Shown: positions 46,955 through 56,324, counted from the first letter of the stretch. The stretch: DNA of 64,000 bases from CTSoil-043 sp963821235 (GCA_963821235.1 CAWGCS010000001.1:1674001-1738000); one strand, 5' to 3'. Program-made: numbers and translations. Notes: generated by a model from the letters alone, not told the origin.

Positions 46955-47096
46955 TCGCCGCCTCGTCGTGCGGGCCGTCACCGCCTCGATGGGCCGCGCC
47001 GGGGGCGATGGGCCGCGCCCGGGGAGCACCGGCCGGTCGCGGTGATGAACCCTGCTGCGCGCCGATCGCAGCGTCGTGGGAAGATGCCGCCCGACC

Positions 47097-47585
47097 GTGA
47101 GCCTGACGACGTCCCCTCGCCGAACCCCATCCGCCGTGGACGAGCCGACCCACCGCTGCGTCCGCTGCGGGGCGGTCGTCCCCGCCGATGACGCCCTCTG
47201 TCGCTCATGCAACCCGGCCGGCCTCCGGCAGCCCGCCGCTTCGCAGGCGCACGGGACGGTCTTCCTGGGGATCGCCCTCGCGGTCGTCGGCATGGCGGCC
47301 GCCGCCACCTACCTCCTGGGCGGCGTCGGGCCGTTCACGGCCACGATCCGGGCCGCCGTGCCCGACGGGGAGGGGATCGTCCTGACGCTGGACGTGAAGA
47401 ACGGGGGGAGCCACGCCGGCCGGGCGAGCTGCCGCGTCTGGGACCCGACCCACCTGGCCAACCCGCCCGTCGAGACGTACGTCCGGACGCCGGAGATCGC
47501 GGCGGGCGCCTCGCGCACCTTCGACCAGCGGGTGACCGGCCTCGGGGCGGCCGAGCGGCCGCTCGCCGTCGACTGCTCGAAGTGA
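47097..47585 (+). CDS. Zinc-ribbon membrane-anchored protein of unknown function
   Basis: 162 residues from a GTG at 47097, or 149 from a GTG at 47136. A zinc ribbon (Cys-x2-Cys ... Cys-x2-Cys in HRCVRCGAVVPADDALCRSC) is followed by one membrane helix (VFLGIALAVVGMAAAATYLL) and an extracytoplasmic domain of beta character with two cysteines (ASCRVWDP near the middle, VDCSK at the end) that could pair. I do not recognise the family of the outer domain. The stop overlaps the next start (GTGA). Confidence 0.7.
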   Translation: MSLTTSPRRTPSAVDEPTHRCVRCGAVVPADDALCRSCNPAGLRQPAASQAHGTVFLGIALAVVGMAAAATYLLGGVGPFTATIRAAVPDGEGIVLTLDVKNGGSHAGRASCRVWDPTHLANPPVETYVRTPEIAAGASRTFDQRVTGLGAAERPLAVDCSK

Positions 47586-48373
47586 GCCCTGCCGGCGCCT
47601 GGTCGGCCGAGCTGGCCACGGCCGAGGAGATCGTCGCCCGGGCGGGCCGCCTCCTCGTCGAGCGCCTCGACGACTCCGGGCGTGTCGCCTACAAGGGCGT
47701 CCGCGACATCGTGACCGAGGTCGACCACGCCGCGGAGGCGCTGATCCGGGCCGCCCTCGCCGAGCGATTCCCGGGTGACGGCTTCTTCGGCGAGGAGTCC
47801 GGGCACGCGACCGCCGCCGCCCGCCGCACCTGGGTCTGCGACCCGATCGACGGGACGATCAACTACGCGAACGGGATCCCTTTCTTCTGTGTCTCGCTGG
47901 CCCTCGTGGACGGCGGCCGCCCCGTTGCCGGGGTGGTCCACGACCCGCTGCGGGCAGAGACGTTCGCAGCGACGGCGGACGGCCCCGCCACGCTCGACGG
48001 CCGCCCCGTGGCCGCGTCGACCAAGGAGCGGCTCATCGACCTCGTGGTCGCGCTCGACGTCGGCGGCCGCTCCCCGGCGGCGCGGACGCGCCGGGTCCGG
48101 CGTGCCATCCGGATCCCCCGCCAGATGGGCTCGGCAGCCCTCTCCCTGGCCTACGTCGCCAATGGCCAATTCGACGCCTTCTCGCAGACGACCGACCTCT
48201 CGCCGTGGGACGTCGCCGCGGCGGGGCTCATCGCCGAGCGGGCCGGCGCCGTCGTGACGGACCTCGCCGGCGGCTCGTGGTTCGACCTCGCCGCGCCGAC
48301 GAAGGCGATGGGCGTCCTCGCCGCCTCGCCGGCCCACCACCCCAGCCTCCTCGAGCTGCTCCGGGAGGGCTGA
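47582..48373 (+). CDS. Inositol-monophosphatase-family phosphatase
   Basis: 263 residues. The Mg-dependent sugar phosphatase fold shows GFFGEESGH (metal Glu), WVCDPIDGTINYANGIPFF (the DPxDGTxN signature) and SPWDVAAAGLIAERAGA (third metal Asp). Possible substrates: inositol-1-phosphate, histidinol phosphate, or 3'-phosphoadenylate-type nucleotides; the sequence does not decide. It starts at the GTG overlapping the zinc-ribbon gene. Confidence 0.9.
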   Translation: MSPAGAWSAELATAEEIVARAGRLLVERLDDSGRVAYKGVRDIVTEVDHAAEALIRAALAERFPGDGFFGEESGHATAAARRTWVCDPIDGTINYANGIPFFCVSLALVDGGRPVAGVVHDPLRAETFAATADGPATLDGRPVAASTKERLIDLVVALDVGGRSPAARTRRVRRAIRIPRQMGSAALSLAYVANGQFDAFSQTTDLSPWDVAAAGLIAERAGAVVTDLAGGSWFDLAAPTKAMGVLAASPAHHPSLLELLREG

Positions 48374-48492
48374 GCCACGTCGCCCGGCCGGGTCCCCGTC
48401 GCGACCTGATTGCGCTCGCGCTGCCGCTCTACACTAGCCCGGAATGCGGGCGCCGACCGCGGACGCGCCCGGGCGATCGCGGAGGACCGGGC

Positions 48493-49842
48493 GTGAGCGA
48501 GGAATTCTTCACGGACGTCAAGGAGCCGATCCGCTTCGGCGGGCTCGACTCGACCGACCCCCTCACGTTCAAGGTCTACCAGCCCGACCGGATGGTGCTC
48601 GGCAAGCGGATGGAAGACCACCTCCGGATCGGCGTCTGCTTCTGGCACTCGTTTGCCTGGGATGGCCGGGACATGTTCGGGATCGGCACCCTCGACCGGC
48701 CGTGGCTGGAGGCGTCGGCGGACCCGATGACCGCCGCCCGGGCGAAGATGGTGGCCGCGTTCGAGTTCTTCACGAAGCTCGGCGTGCCGTGGTACTGCTT
48801 CCATGACCGCGACGTCGCGCCGGAGGGCGACTCGTTCGCCGAGTTCTCCGCCAATCTCGACGCCCTCGCCGACGACGCGCTCGGCTACCAGGAGCGGACC
48901 GGCGTGCGGCTCCTGTGGGGGACCGCGAACCTCTTCAGCCACCCGCGCTACCAGGCCGGCGCCTCCACCAACCCCGACCCCGAGGCGTTCGCCTACGCCG
49001 CGGCGCAGGTGAAGCACATGCTGGAGATCACCCAGCGCCTGGGCGGCGTCAACTACGTCCTGTGGGGCGGCCGCGAGGGCTACGACACGCTCCTCAACAC
49101 CGACCTTCGCCGCGAGGGCGCCCAGCTCGCCCGCTTCCTGCACCTCGTCGCCGAGCACAAGCACAAGATCGGCTTCAAGGGCACGCTCCTGATCGAGCCC
49201 AAGCCGATGGAGCCGACGAAGCACCAGTACGACTACGACAGCGCGACGGTCCACGGCTTCCTGGCCCGCAACGGCCTCGACGGGGAGTACCGCCTCAACA
49301 TCGAGGCGAACCACGCCACGCTCGCCGGCCACAGCTTCCACCACGAGGTCGCCTACGCGATCGCGAACGGCGTCTTCGGCAGCATCGACGCGAACCGGGG
49401 CGACCCGCAGAACGGCTGGGACACCGACCAGTTCCCGAACTCGGTCGACGACCTCGCGATGCCGCTCTACGAGATCCTGAAGGCCGGCGGCTTCACGACC
49501 GGCGGCTTCAACTTCGACGCCAAGCTGCGGCGCCAGAGCATCGACCGGACCGACCTCTTCCACGCCCACGTGGGCGGCATCGACACCCTCGCCCGGGCGC
49601 TCGTCGTGGCGGCCGACCTGCTGCAGGACGGCGCCCTGGCGCGCATGGTCGAGGAGCGCTACGCCGGCTGGAGCGGCCCGCTCGGAGCCGGCATCCTCGA
49701 CGGCTCGATGAGCCTGGCCGACCTCGAGGCGAGGGTCCGCTCCGGCGAGATCGACCCGCGGCCAGTCTCCGGGCACCAGGAGCTCTATGAGAGCGTCGTC
49801 AACCGGCATGTCTGGGCGGCCGACCGCGGCGCCGGCCGCTGA
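48493..49842 (+). CDS. xylA: Xylose isomerase
   Basis: 449 residues, the length of the type II group. It converts D-xylose to D-xylulose in the cytoplasm. Key residues: His52 in VCFWHSFAWDG, the ring-opening pair His104/Asp107 in YCFHDRDVAPEG, metal ligands in LLIEPKPMEPTKHQYDYD, NIEANHATLAGH and GSIDANRGD. GGAGG sits 7 nt before the GTG. A TACACT box is at 48431-48436. It is followed by xylB after 76 nt. Confidence 0.97.
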   Translation: MSEEFFTDVKEPIRFGGLDSTDPLTFKVYQPDRMVLGKRMEDHLRIGVCFWHSFAWDGRDMFGIGTLDRPWLEASADPMTAARAKMVAAFEFFTKLGVPWYCFHDRDVAPEGDSFAEFSANLDALADDALGYQERTGVRLLWGTANLFSHPRYQAGASTNPDPEAFAYAAAQVKHMLEITQRLGGVNYVLWGGREGYDTLLNTDLRREGAQLARFLHLVAEHKHKIGFKGTLLIEPKPMEPTKHQYDYDSATVHGFLARNGLDGEYRLNIEANHATLAGHSFHHEVAYAIANGVFGSIDANRGDPQNGWDTDQFPNSVDDLAMPLYEILKAGGFTTGGFNFDAKLRRQSIDRTDLFHAHVGGIDTLARALVVAADLLQDGALARMVEERYAGWSGPLGAGILDGSMSLADLEARVRSGEIDPRPVSGHQELYESVVNRHVWAADRGAGR

Positions 49843-49918
49843 TCCCGGCGTCGGCCGCAGGAGGCACCCACACCGAACGCGGGCCGAGGGCCGCGCGACG
49901 CACCGCGAGGGGATCACG

Positions 49919-51409
49919 ATGAGCCACGTCCTGGGCATCGACGCCTCGACGACGGCAGCCAAGGCGATCCTGGTCGACGGGTCCGGCGCCGTCCGCGGCG
50001 TGGGCACGGCGGCCTACGAGCTGAGCGTCCCTCACCCGCTCTGGAGCGAGCAGGAGCCGCGCCTGTGGTGGGACGGCACGCTGGCGGCGATCCGGGCGGT
50101 GCTCGCCGAGACGGGCACCCCCGGCGACGACGTCGCCGCCGTGGGCCTGACCGGGCAGATGCACGGGGCGGTCCTGCTCGACGCGGCGGACGAGGTGCTC
50201 CGGCCGGCGATCCTCTGGAACGACCAGCGGACCGGCGCGGAGTGCGACCTGATCCGGGAGGTCGTCGGGCGCGAGCGCCTCGTCTCGATCACCGGCAACG
50301 ACGCCCTCACCGGCTTCACGGCGCCGAAGCTCGTCTGGGTCCGTGACCACGAGCCGGACGTCTGGCGGCGCGTCGCCCACTTCCTGCTGCCGAAGGACTA
50401 TGTCCGGCTTCGCCTGACAGGCCGCCACGCGATGGACAAGGCCGACGGCTCTGGGACGATGCTCTTCGACCTCGCCGCGCGCGATTGGTCGGCGGAGGTC
50501 CTCGCGGCCCTCGCCATCGACCCGGCCTGGATGCCGCGGACGCACGAGGGCCCGGCCGTCACCGGCACCGTCACCGCCGCGGCGGCCGCGGCCACCGGGC
50601 TCCGGGAGGGCACGCCGGTCGTCGCCGGCGGCGGGGACCAGGCGGCGAACGCCGTCGGGGTGGGGGCCGTCGAGCCTGGCGTCGTCGCCCTCTCGCTGGG
50701 GACATCCGGGGTGGTCTTCGCGACCACGGACCGGCCGATCTTCGAGGCCCGCGGCCGGGTCCACGCCTTCTGCCACGCTGTCCCCGGCCGCTGGCACATG
50801 ATGTCGGTGATGCTGTCGGCGGCGGGCAGCCTGCGCTGGTTCCGGGACGCGGTCGTCCCCGGGATGGCCTACGACGACCTCGTCGCCATGGCGGGCGAGG
50901 CGCCGGCGGGCTGTGAGGGCCTCCTCTTCCTTCCCTACCTCACCGGTGAGCGCTCGCCGCATCCCGACCCGCTCGCCCGCGGCGCGTTCGTCGGCCTGAC
51001 CCTGGCCCACGATCGGCGTCACCTCGCGCGGGCGGTCCTCGAAGGCGTCGCGTTCGGCCTTCGCGACGGGCTCGACCTGATGATCGAAGCCGGGATGCCC
51101 GCGCCCTCCGTCATCCGGGCCTCCGGCGGCGGCACGACCAGCGGGCTCTGGCGCCAGATCCTGGCGGACGTCCTGGGGGCCGAGATCGCCACGGTCGACA
51201 CGGCGGAGGGCGCCGCGTATGGCGCCGCGCTCCTGGCGGCCGTCGGGGCGGGCTGGTTCGAGAGCGTCGAGGCGGCCGCGGCGGCGCTCGTGACGGCCAC
51301 GCCCGCGGCGGCCCCGGGTCCGGACGCCCCGCGCTACGCGGACGTGCACGCGACGTATCGCGGCCTCTACCCGGCTCTCGCGGCCTCCTTCCGGGCGCTG
51401 TCGGCGTAG
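49919..51409 (+). CDS. xylB: Xylulokinase
   Basis: 496 residues, FGGY kinase family. It phosphorylates D-xylulose to xylulose-5-phosphate for the pentose phosphate pathway. Signatures: LGIDASTTAAKAILVDGSG, GLTGQMHGAVLLD, LWNDQRTGAE, the catalytic segment GGGDQAANAVGVG, SLGTSGVVFATT and the adenosine part RASGGGTTSGLWRQILAD. A GAGGGG ribosome site precedes the ATG at 49919. It ends convergent to xylG, with a hairpin in between. Confidence 0.96.
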   Translation: MSHVLGIDASTTAAKAILVDGSGAVRGVGTAAYELSVPHPLWSEQEPRLWWDGTLAAIRAVLAETGTPGDDVAAVGLTGQMHGAVLLDAADEVLRPAILWNDQRTGAECDLIREVVGRERLVSITGNDALTGFTAPKLVWVRDHEPDVWRRVAHFLLPKDYVRLRLTGRHAMDKADGSGTMLFDLAARDWSAEVLAALAIDPAWMPRTHEGPAVTGTVTAAAAAATGLREGTPVVAGGGDQAANAVGVGAVEPGVVALSLGTSGVVFATTDRPIFEARGRVHAFCHAVPGRWHMMSVMLSAAGSLRWFRDAVVPGMAYDDLVAMAGEAPAGCEGLLFLPYLTGERSPHPDPLARGAFVGLTLAHDRRHLARAVLEGVAFGLRDGLDLMIEAGMPAPSVIRASGGGTTSGLWRQILADVLGAEIATVDTAEGAAYGAALLAAVGAGWFESVEAAAAALVTATPAAAPGPDAPRYADVHATYRGLYPALAASFRALSA

Positions 51410-51424
51410 CGGCGGAGCGACGCG

Positions 51425-51458
51425 CCGCCCGCGCGGTCCCCGGCGCGGCCGCGGGCGG
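51425..51458. terminator. Hairpin between convergent xylB and xylG
   Basis: CCGCCCGCG (51425-51433) pairs with CGCGGGCGG (51450-51458), a 9-bp stem with a 16-nt loop, in the 88-bp gap between two convergent genes. Confidence 0.45.
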
Positions 51459-51497
51459 GCCGCGTCCCGTACGGGCGCGCGGCGCGCCGGGCGCCGC

Positions 51498-52316
51498 TCA
51501 GCTGTGGAGCTCGGCCAGATCCCGTTGCGTGACCTCGCCCGGCTTCTTGCCCATGATGATCATGGCCAGGACCTCGTCCTTGGTCACGGCCTCCTTGTCG
51601 ACCGTCCCGACGAGCTTTCCCTGGAGCATGACCACGATCCGGTCCGCGAGGTCGAAGACGTCGTGGATGTCGTGGCTGATCAGGAAGATCCCGAGGCCCT
51701 CGGATTTCAGCTGGGCGGTCAGCTCGCGGACCTGGGTGGTCTCCGCAGGGCCCAAGGCCGCAGTGGGCTCGTCCATGATCAGGATGCGGGCGTTGAAGTG
51801 GATCGCGCGGGCGATGGCGACCGACTGGCGCTGGCCGCCCGACAGCGACTTGACCGCCGTCTTGAAGTTCTGGAACCGCGGGTTGAGCCGGCCCATCACC
51901 TTCCGGGTCGCGGATTCCATGGCCGCGTCGTCGAGGGAGCCGAGGCGCGACCGGAGCTCGCGACCCAGGAACACGTTCGCCGCGGCGTCGACGTTGTCGG
52001 CGAGGGCCAGCGTCTGGTAGATCGTCTCGATACCGAGCGCCTTGGCGTCCCGCGGGTTGCCGATCGTCACCGGCTGGCCCTCGATGAGGATCGCGCCGGA
52101 ATCGGCCGGGTGGGCGCCCGAAAGCACGCGCATGAGCGTCGACTTGCCGGCCCCGTTGCCGCCGACGAGGCCGACGACCTCGCCGGCGTTGAGGTCGATG
52201 CTGACACCGTCGACGGCGTGGACGCCGCCGTATGCGACGCGGACGTCCCGCATCTCGACGAGCGGGACCCGCGGCTCGACGGTCGTCTGGGCGGGCGCGG
52301 TCGTGGTGACGGTCAT
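51498..52316 (-). CDS. xylG: D-xylose ABC transporter, ATP-binding protein
   Basis: 272 residues, a single ATPase domain. Walker A GLVGGNGAGKSTLMRVL, signature SLSGGQRQSVAIARAI, Walker B ILIMDEPTAALG and H-loop FLISHDIHDVF. Sugar CUT2 transporters often have a double ATPase (about 500 residues, as in E. coli XylG); here only one copy is present and would act as a homodimer, as in some Thermus and actinobacterial systems. It follows xylH by 19 nt. Confidence 0.92.
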   Translation of the reverse strand: MTVTTTAPAQTTVEPRVPLVEMRDVRVAYGGVHAVDGVSIDLNAGEVVGLVGGNGAGKSTLMRVLSGAHPADSGAILIEGQPVTIGNPRDAKALGIETIYQTLALADNVDAAANVFLGRELRSRLGSLDDAAMESATRKVMGRLNPRFQNFKTAVKSLSGGQRQSVAIARAIHFNARILIMDEPTAALGPAETTQVRELTAQLKSEGLGIFLISHDIHDVFDLADRIVVMLQGKLVGTVDKEAVTKDEVLAMIIMGKKPGEVTQRDLAELHS

Positions 52317-52335
52317 CGGTTAGCCTCCCGCTCGC

Positions 52336-53643
52336 TCAGCTCGCCCGCCGGCGCAGGTAGGCGTCGAAGCCGACCGCGGCGACGAGCACGATGCCGACGA
52401 CGATGTCCTGGGTCGGCGAGTCGACATTCAGCAGAAGCATGCCCGAGCGCAGCGACTGCATGACGACGGCCCCCAGGATCGCCCCAGGGATCGTGCCGAT
52501 GCCGCCGGAGAACGAGGTGCCGCCGATGACGGCGGCGGAGATCACATCGAGCTCGTTCTGGGTGCCCAGGTTCGTCACGGCCGCGTTGAGGCGCGCCGTC
52601 TGGACCGCCGCGCTGACGGCGCAGAGGATGCCCATGAGCACGAACGTGAGGGTGATCGTCCGGCGGACGTTGATGCCGCCGAGCTCGGCCGCCTCGGGAT
52701 TGCCGCCGATCGCGTACACGTAGCGGCCGAAGCGGCGCCGGGTCGCCAGGTAGGTGACGATGAGCGCGACGCCCAGCATGATCACGACCGGGAAGGCGAT
52801 CCCGGTCGGGATGCCGCCCTCCGGCACGGTATTGCCGGTCTGCGCGGCCCACTGCTGGGCAAGCGCAGGCGGCCAGGGGTAGCTGTTGGCAACCCACACG
52901 GCGCCCACGATGAAGATGATGCCGACGGCTCCGACGACGGCCTCCGCCCAGATCGGGCGAACGGGGAAGTCGTAGCGCCGCCGCCGGCGCCGTCCGGCCC
53001 ACAGCGTGAAGACGATCCCGGCGATCGCCACGGCCCCCAGGAGCCAGCTCAGCTGGTCCCCCAGGGCGCCCTTCGGGCCACCCCCGAGCATCTGGAAGAT
53101 GCCATCGAGCGGGGCGACGGTCTGACCCTGCTCGTAGCGGAAGATGAGACCGCGCCAGACGAGCAGCCCGCCCAGGGTGACGATGAACGACGGCACGCCG
53201 CCGTACGCCACCAGGAACCCCTGCAGGCCGCCGATGAGGGCGCCCAGGACGATCCCGACGCCGAGGGCGATGAGCCACGTGTAGGGCTGGTCGAACCCGA
53301 GGCCGAGGGTCTTGGGGATCCACTCGGCCTGCACCATCGCCATCGTGTAGCCGACGAAGGCGAGGACCGCGCCGACCGAGAGGTCGATGTTGCGCGAGAC
53401 GATGATCAGGACCATGCCCGTGGCCATGATCGCGATCGAGGCGCTCTGGACGGACAGGTTCCACAGGTTTCGAGCCGTGATGAAGTTGCCGCCCGACCAG
53501 AAGTGGAACGTGATCCAGATCACCGCCAGGGCCACGAGCATGCCCAGAAGACGGGTGTCGAGCTCCATCGCCAGGAGCAGCGACCGCGGGGACCGGCTGG
53601 AGGGCTCGGGGGCAGCGGAGCGAGTGGTGGTTGCCTCGGTCAT
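52336..53643 (-). CDS. xylH: D-xylose ABC transporter, permease
   Basis: 435 residues with ten or more membrane helices. IVSRNIDLSVGAVLAFVGY and the EAA-like loop RRRFGRYVYAIGGNPEAAELGGINVRRT are CUT2 permease marks, and the length matches XylH rather than shorter RbsC. A hydrophilic Arg-rich loop (AGRRRRRRYDF) lies near the middle. It forms the membrane pore for xylose with XylG and the binding lipoprotein XylF. A 17-bp hairpin separates it from xylF. Confidence 0.93.
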   Translation of the reverse strand: MTEATTTRSAAPEPSSRSPRSLLLAMELDTRLLGMLVALAVIWITFHFWSGGNFITARNLWNLSVQSASIAIMATGMVLIIVSRNIDLSVGAVLAFVGYTMAMVQAEWIPKTLGLGFDQPYTWLIALGVGIVLGALIGGLQGFLVAYGGVPSFIVTLGGLLVWRGLIFRYEQGQTVAPLDGIFQMLGGGPKGALGDQLSWLLGAVAIAGIVFTLWAGRRRRRRYDFPVRPIWAEAVVGAVGIIFIVGAVWVANSYPWPPALAQQWAAQTGNTVPEGGIPTGIAFPVVIMLGVALIVTYLATRRRFGRYVYAIGGNPEAAELGGINVRRTITLTFVLMGILCAVSAAVQTARLNAAVTNLGTQNELDVISAAVIGGTSFSGGIGTIPGAILGAVVMQSLRSGMLLLNVDSPTQDIVVGIVLVAAVGFDAYLRRRAS

Positions 53644-53677
53644 CGCAACGCCTCGCTGAGACGCTCGGGAGTGGGGA

Positions 53678-53714
53678 GCGCCCTGCGCCCCGGTGGGACC
53701 GGGGCGCAGGGCGC
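53678..53714 (-). promoter_or_regulatory. Perfect 17-bp hairpin between xylF and xylH
   Basis: Left arm GCGCCCTGCGCCCCGGT (53678-53694), loop GGG, right arm 53698-53714: 17 perfect base pairs. It lies in the 97-nt gap after the binding-protein gene and before the permease gene. Such hairpins act as partial terminators or block 3' decay, keeping xylF mRNA more abundant than xylHG mRNA. Confidence 0.7.
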
Positions 53715-53740
53715 AGCTGCCATGAGGGGTCGGGGACCCG

Positions 53741-54820
53741 CTACTTGCAGGCAGGGACGGTCGAGGTGTCCGTCACGCCCTTGCAGAGCGCGTCCTTGGC
53801 GATCCACCCGGCGTCGACGACGACGTTCAGGTTGTCCTTCTTGATCGGGATCGGGGTCAGCAGGATCGACGTCATGTCGTTGCCGCCCGGGCTCTTGAAG
53901 ATGATGGTGTTCTTGACCTTGGTGATGTCGGGATCGCCGCAGAGCTGGACGGCAGCCTCGCCGGCAGCCTTACCGAGCTCGCGGGCATCCTTCCAGACCG
54001 ACACGGTCTGCGTGCCGAGGGCGACCCGGTTCAGGGCGGACTGATCGCCGTCCTGGCCGGACACGGGGACCTTCCCCGCCAGGCCCTGGGCCGCGAGCGC
54101 CGCGACGACGCCGCCGGCCGTGCCGTCGTTCGACGCGACGACCGCGTCGACCTTGTTGTTGTTGGCCGTCAGGAACTGCTCCATGTTCGTCTGGGCGACC
54201 GCGGGATCCCAGTTGTCGGTGTAGGACTCGCCGACGTTCTTGATGTCACCGGCGTCCATGGCCGCCTGGAGGATCTCCTGCTGGCCGCCGCGCAGGAAGT
54301 CCGCGTTTGCGTCAGCCTGGTTGCCCTTGATGAAGACGTAGTTGCCCTTCGGCATGGCCTCGAGGATCGCCCGCGCCTGCATCCGCCCGACCTCGACGTT
54401 GTCGAACGTGATGTACAGGGCCTTCGGGTCCTCGATGAGGCGGTCGTAGGCGATGACCGGGACGCCCTCGGCGATGGCCGCGGCGACGGCCGGCTTGATC
54501 GCGGTGCCGTCCTGCGCGAGGACGACGACGACCTTGGCGCCATTCGTGATCAGGTTCTCGACGTTCGAGGCCTGCTTCTCGGACGACGACGCGGCGTCGT
54601 TGGAGATGTACTTGCCGCCGGCGTCCTCGATCGCCTTCTTGAGCGCGGGCTCGTCCCACTTCGCCCAGCGCTCTTCCTGGTAGTTGTTCCACGACACGCC
54701 GATGGTGCAGCCCGCGGCCGAGCCGCTCGAGGCAGCCGGCGAGGCGGTCGCAGCTCCGCCGCAGGCGGCGAAGACGACGACGGCAGCCCCGACAAGGGCC
54801 GCCAGCTTGCGATTGGCCAT
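53741..54820 (-). CDS. xylF: D-xylose-binding lipoprotein
   Basis: 359 residues. The signal peptide ends in a lipobox (VVVFAACGG), so the protein is anchored to the outer face of the membrane through Cys. The mature part is a type 1 periplasmic-binding fold very close to E. coli XylF: DNVEVGRMQARAI, FIKGNQADANADFL, TANNNKVDAVVASNDGTAGG, GQDGDQSALNRVALGTQT. It delivers xylose to XylH/XylG. GGAGGAG lies about 8 nt before the ATG at 54820. Confidence 0.95.
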   Translation of the reverse strand: MANRKLAALVGAAVVVFAACGGAATASPAASSGSAAGCTIGVSWNNYQEERWAKWDEPALKKAIEDAGGKYISNDAASSSEKQASNVENLITNGAKVVVVLAQDGTAIKPAVAAAIAEGVPVIAYDRLIEDPKALYITFDNVEVGRMQARAILEAMPKGNYVFIKGNQADANADFLRGGQQEILQAAMDAGDIKNVGESYTDNWDPAVAQTNMEQFLTANNNKVDAVVASNDGTAGGVVAALAAQGLAGKVPVSGQDGDQSALNRVALGTQTVSVWKDARELGKAAGEAAVQLCGDPDITKVKNTIIFKSPGGNDMTSILLTPIPIKKDNLNVVVDAGWIAKDALCKGVTDTSTVPACK

Positions 54821-54964
54821 AGTTGTCACTCCTCCTTGCACGCCACGTGAAGACACTCGCTTGGCCGTGGGTACCGCGCTAGGCTAACACCCTCCTCCAG
54901 CCCCTCGCGGAGTGCCGGAGACCGGTCGGCGGGGCGTCCGGCCGGTCCGTGCGGGTCAATTGCC

Positions 54965-56200
54965 TCACGCGCTCACCTCCACGGGGAGCGTGTCCCGCTG
55001 GCCGACCCGGGTCGCGGGATCGGAGAGCAGCGGCTCGAGCGCGAGCTCGGCCGCGCCGAGCAGTGGCGCGTCCACGCCGAGGCGAGCCGGCGCAACCCGG
55101 ACCAGGGCCCGGGGCGCCGCCAGCGCGCGACGGTCGAGCTCGCGCTGCACGGTCTCGTGGACGAACGGGTGGATCCGGCCGAACAGGCCGCCCAGGATGA
55201 TGAGCCGCGGATCGAGGATGTTGACGAATCCGGCGAGCCCGATGCCGAGCCAGCGGCCGACGTGGTCGAGGGCCTCGAGCGCCCGCGGGGAGCCCGCGGC
55301 CGCCTCCCGCAGGACGGCGGCCACCGCCGCCCGGCCGCCGTCGGCCGGATGCCCGGCGAGGCGCAGCAGGGCACGCTCGCCGACGACGGTCTCCCAGCAG
55401 CCCACGGACCCGCATTGGCACGAAGCACCCGCCGGGTCGAACGGGACGTGACCCACCTCGCCGCCGTACCCGGCGGCGCCCGTGAGCGGCCGCCCGTCCA
55501 CGATCAGCCCGCCGCCGACGCCAACCTCGCCCGAGATGTACAGCACGTCGTCGACGCCGACGGCCTCGCCCCGCCGATGCTCCGCGAGCACGCCCAGGTC
55601 GGCCTCGTTGGCGATGGAGATGGGCACGGAGGCGTCGAAGGCCGCGGCCAGCCGATCCCCGAGGGGGACGTCGGTCCAGCCGAGGTTCGGCGCCATCGAG
55701 ACACGGCCGTCGGCACGCCGTACTACACCCACGACGGCCACGCCCACCCCGATGACCGGCTCGCGTTCCGGCCTCCGGGCCTCGATCCGGTCCACGAGCC
55801 GGCGGAGGGCGACCACGACCTCGTCGACGGAGGAGCGGCCGCGCGGGCGGTCGACCCGCACGAGCTCCAGCACGGTGCCGCCGAGCCCGACGTGGGCGGC
55901 CGCGATGGAGTCGACGGCAATCTCGAGCGCCAGGACCACGGAACCCTGGGGATCGAGGCGGACGAGCGGCGACGGGCGGCCCGGCGTGCCGAGGCGGAGG
56001 TGGCCGTCCTCGACCGCGAGCCCTGCGGCCTCCAGCTCGCCGATCAGGCCGCGGATCGCGCTGCGGGTCAGGCCGGTCCGCGCGACGAGCTCCGATCGCG
56101 ACAGCGGGCCGGCCTCGTGGAGGACACGGACGATCGCGCTCAGGTTCGCCCGGCGAACCGTCTCGCTGCGCAACCCGATCTCGTCGCAGCCGAAGGTCAC
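54965..56200 (-). CDS. xylR: ROK-family transcriptional repressor (XylR)
   Basis: 411 residues. N-terminal winged helix (NLSAIVRVLHEAGPLSRSEL; TRSAIRGLIGELEAAGL) and a ROK sugar-kinase-like domain with the zinc motif ASCQCGSVGCWET and glycine segments VGGGLIVDGRPLTGAAGYGGEVGH. It lies between xylF and an SDR gene and most likely represses the xylose genes when xylose is absent. The GTG start at 56200 is immediately preceded by a 27-bp inverted repeat, a probable self-regulatory operator. Confidence 0.9.
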   Translation of the reverse strand: MTFGCDEIGLRSETVRRANLSAIVRVLHEAGPLSRSELVARTGLTRSAIRGLIGELEAAGLAVEDGHLRLGTPGRPSPLVRLDPQGSVVLALEIAVDSIAAAHVGLGGTVLELVRVDRPRGRSSVDEVVVALRRLVDRIEARRPEREPVIGVGVAVVGVVRRADGRVSMAPNLGWTDVPLGDRLAAAFDASVPISIANEADLGVLAEHRRGEAVGVDDVLYISGEVGVGGGLIVDGRPLTGAAGYGGEVGHVPFDPAGASCQCGSVGCWETVVGERALLRLAGHPADGGRAAVAAVLREAAAGSPRALEALDHVGRWLGIGLAGFVNILDPRLIILGGLFGRIHPFVHETVQRELDRRALAAPRALVRVAPARLGVDAPLLGAAELALEPLLSDPATRVGQRDTLPVEVSA

Positions 56201-56227
56201 GGGTTTGTGTTCCTCTCTTCCAAACCC
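56201..56227. promoter_or_regulatory. Inverted repeat operator candidate for XylR
   Basis: GGGTTTG (56201-56207) and CAAACCC (56221-56227) are perfect 7-bp inverted repeats with a 13-nt spacer. GTTTG...CAAAC half-sites are typical of Bacillus XylR operators. The repeat abuts the xylR start and lies 15 nt before a TACACT box (56242-56247) facing the SDR gene, so one site could control both directions. Confidence 0.55.
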
Positions 56228-56324
56228 CCGCGCAAGGCTCGTACACTTGCCGTGCCCGTGTCAAGCCCCATGCCCACACCGGAGCTTCGGCCGGGAGATC
56301 GCGGGGGGCCACGGAGGAGGACCG

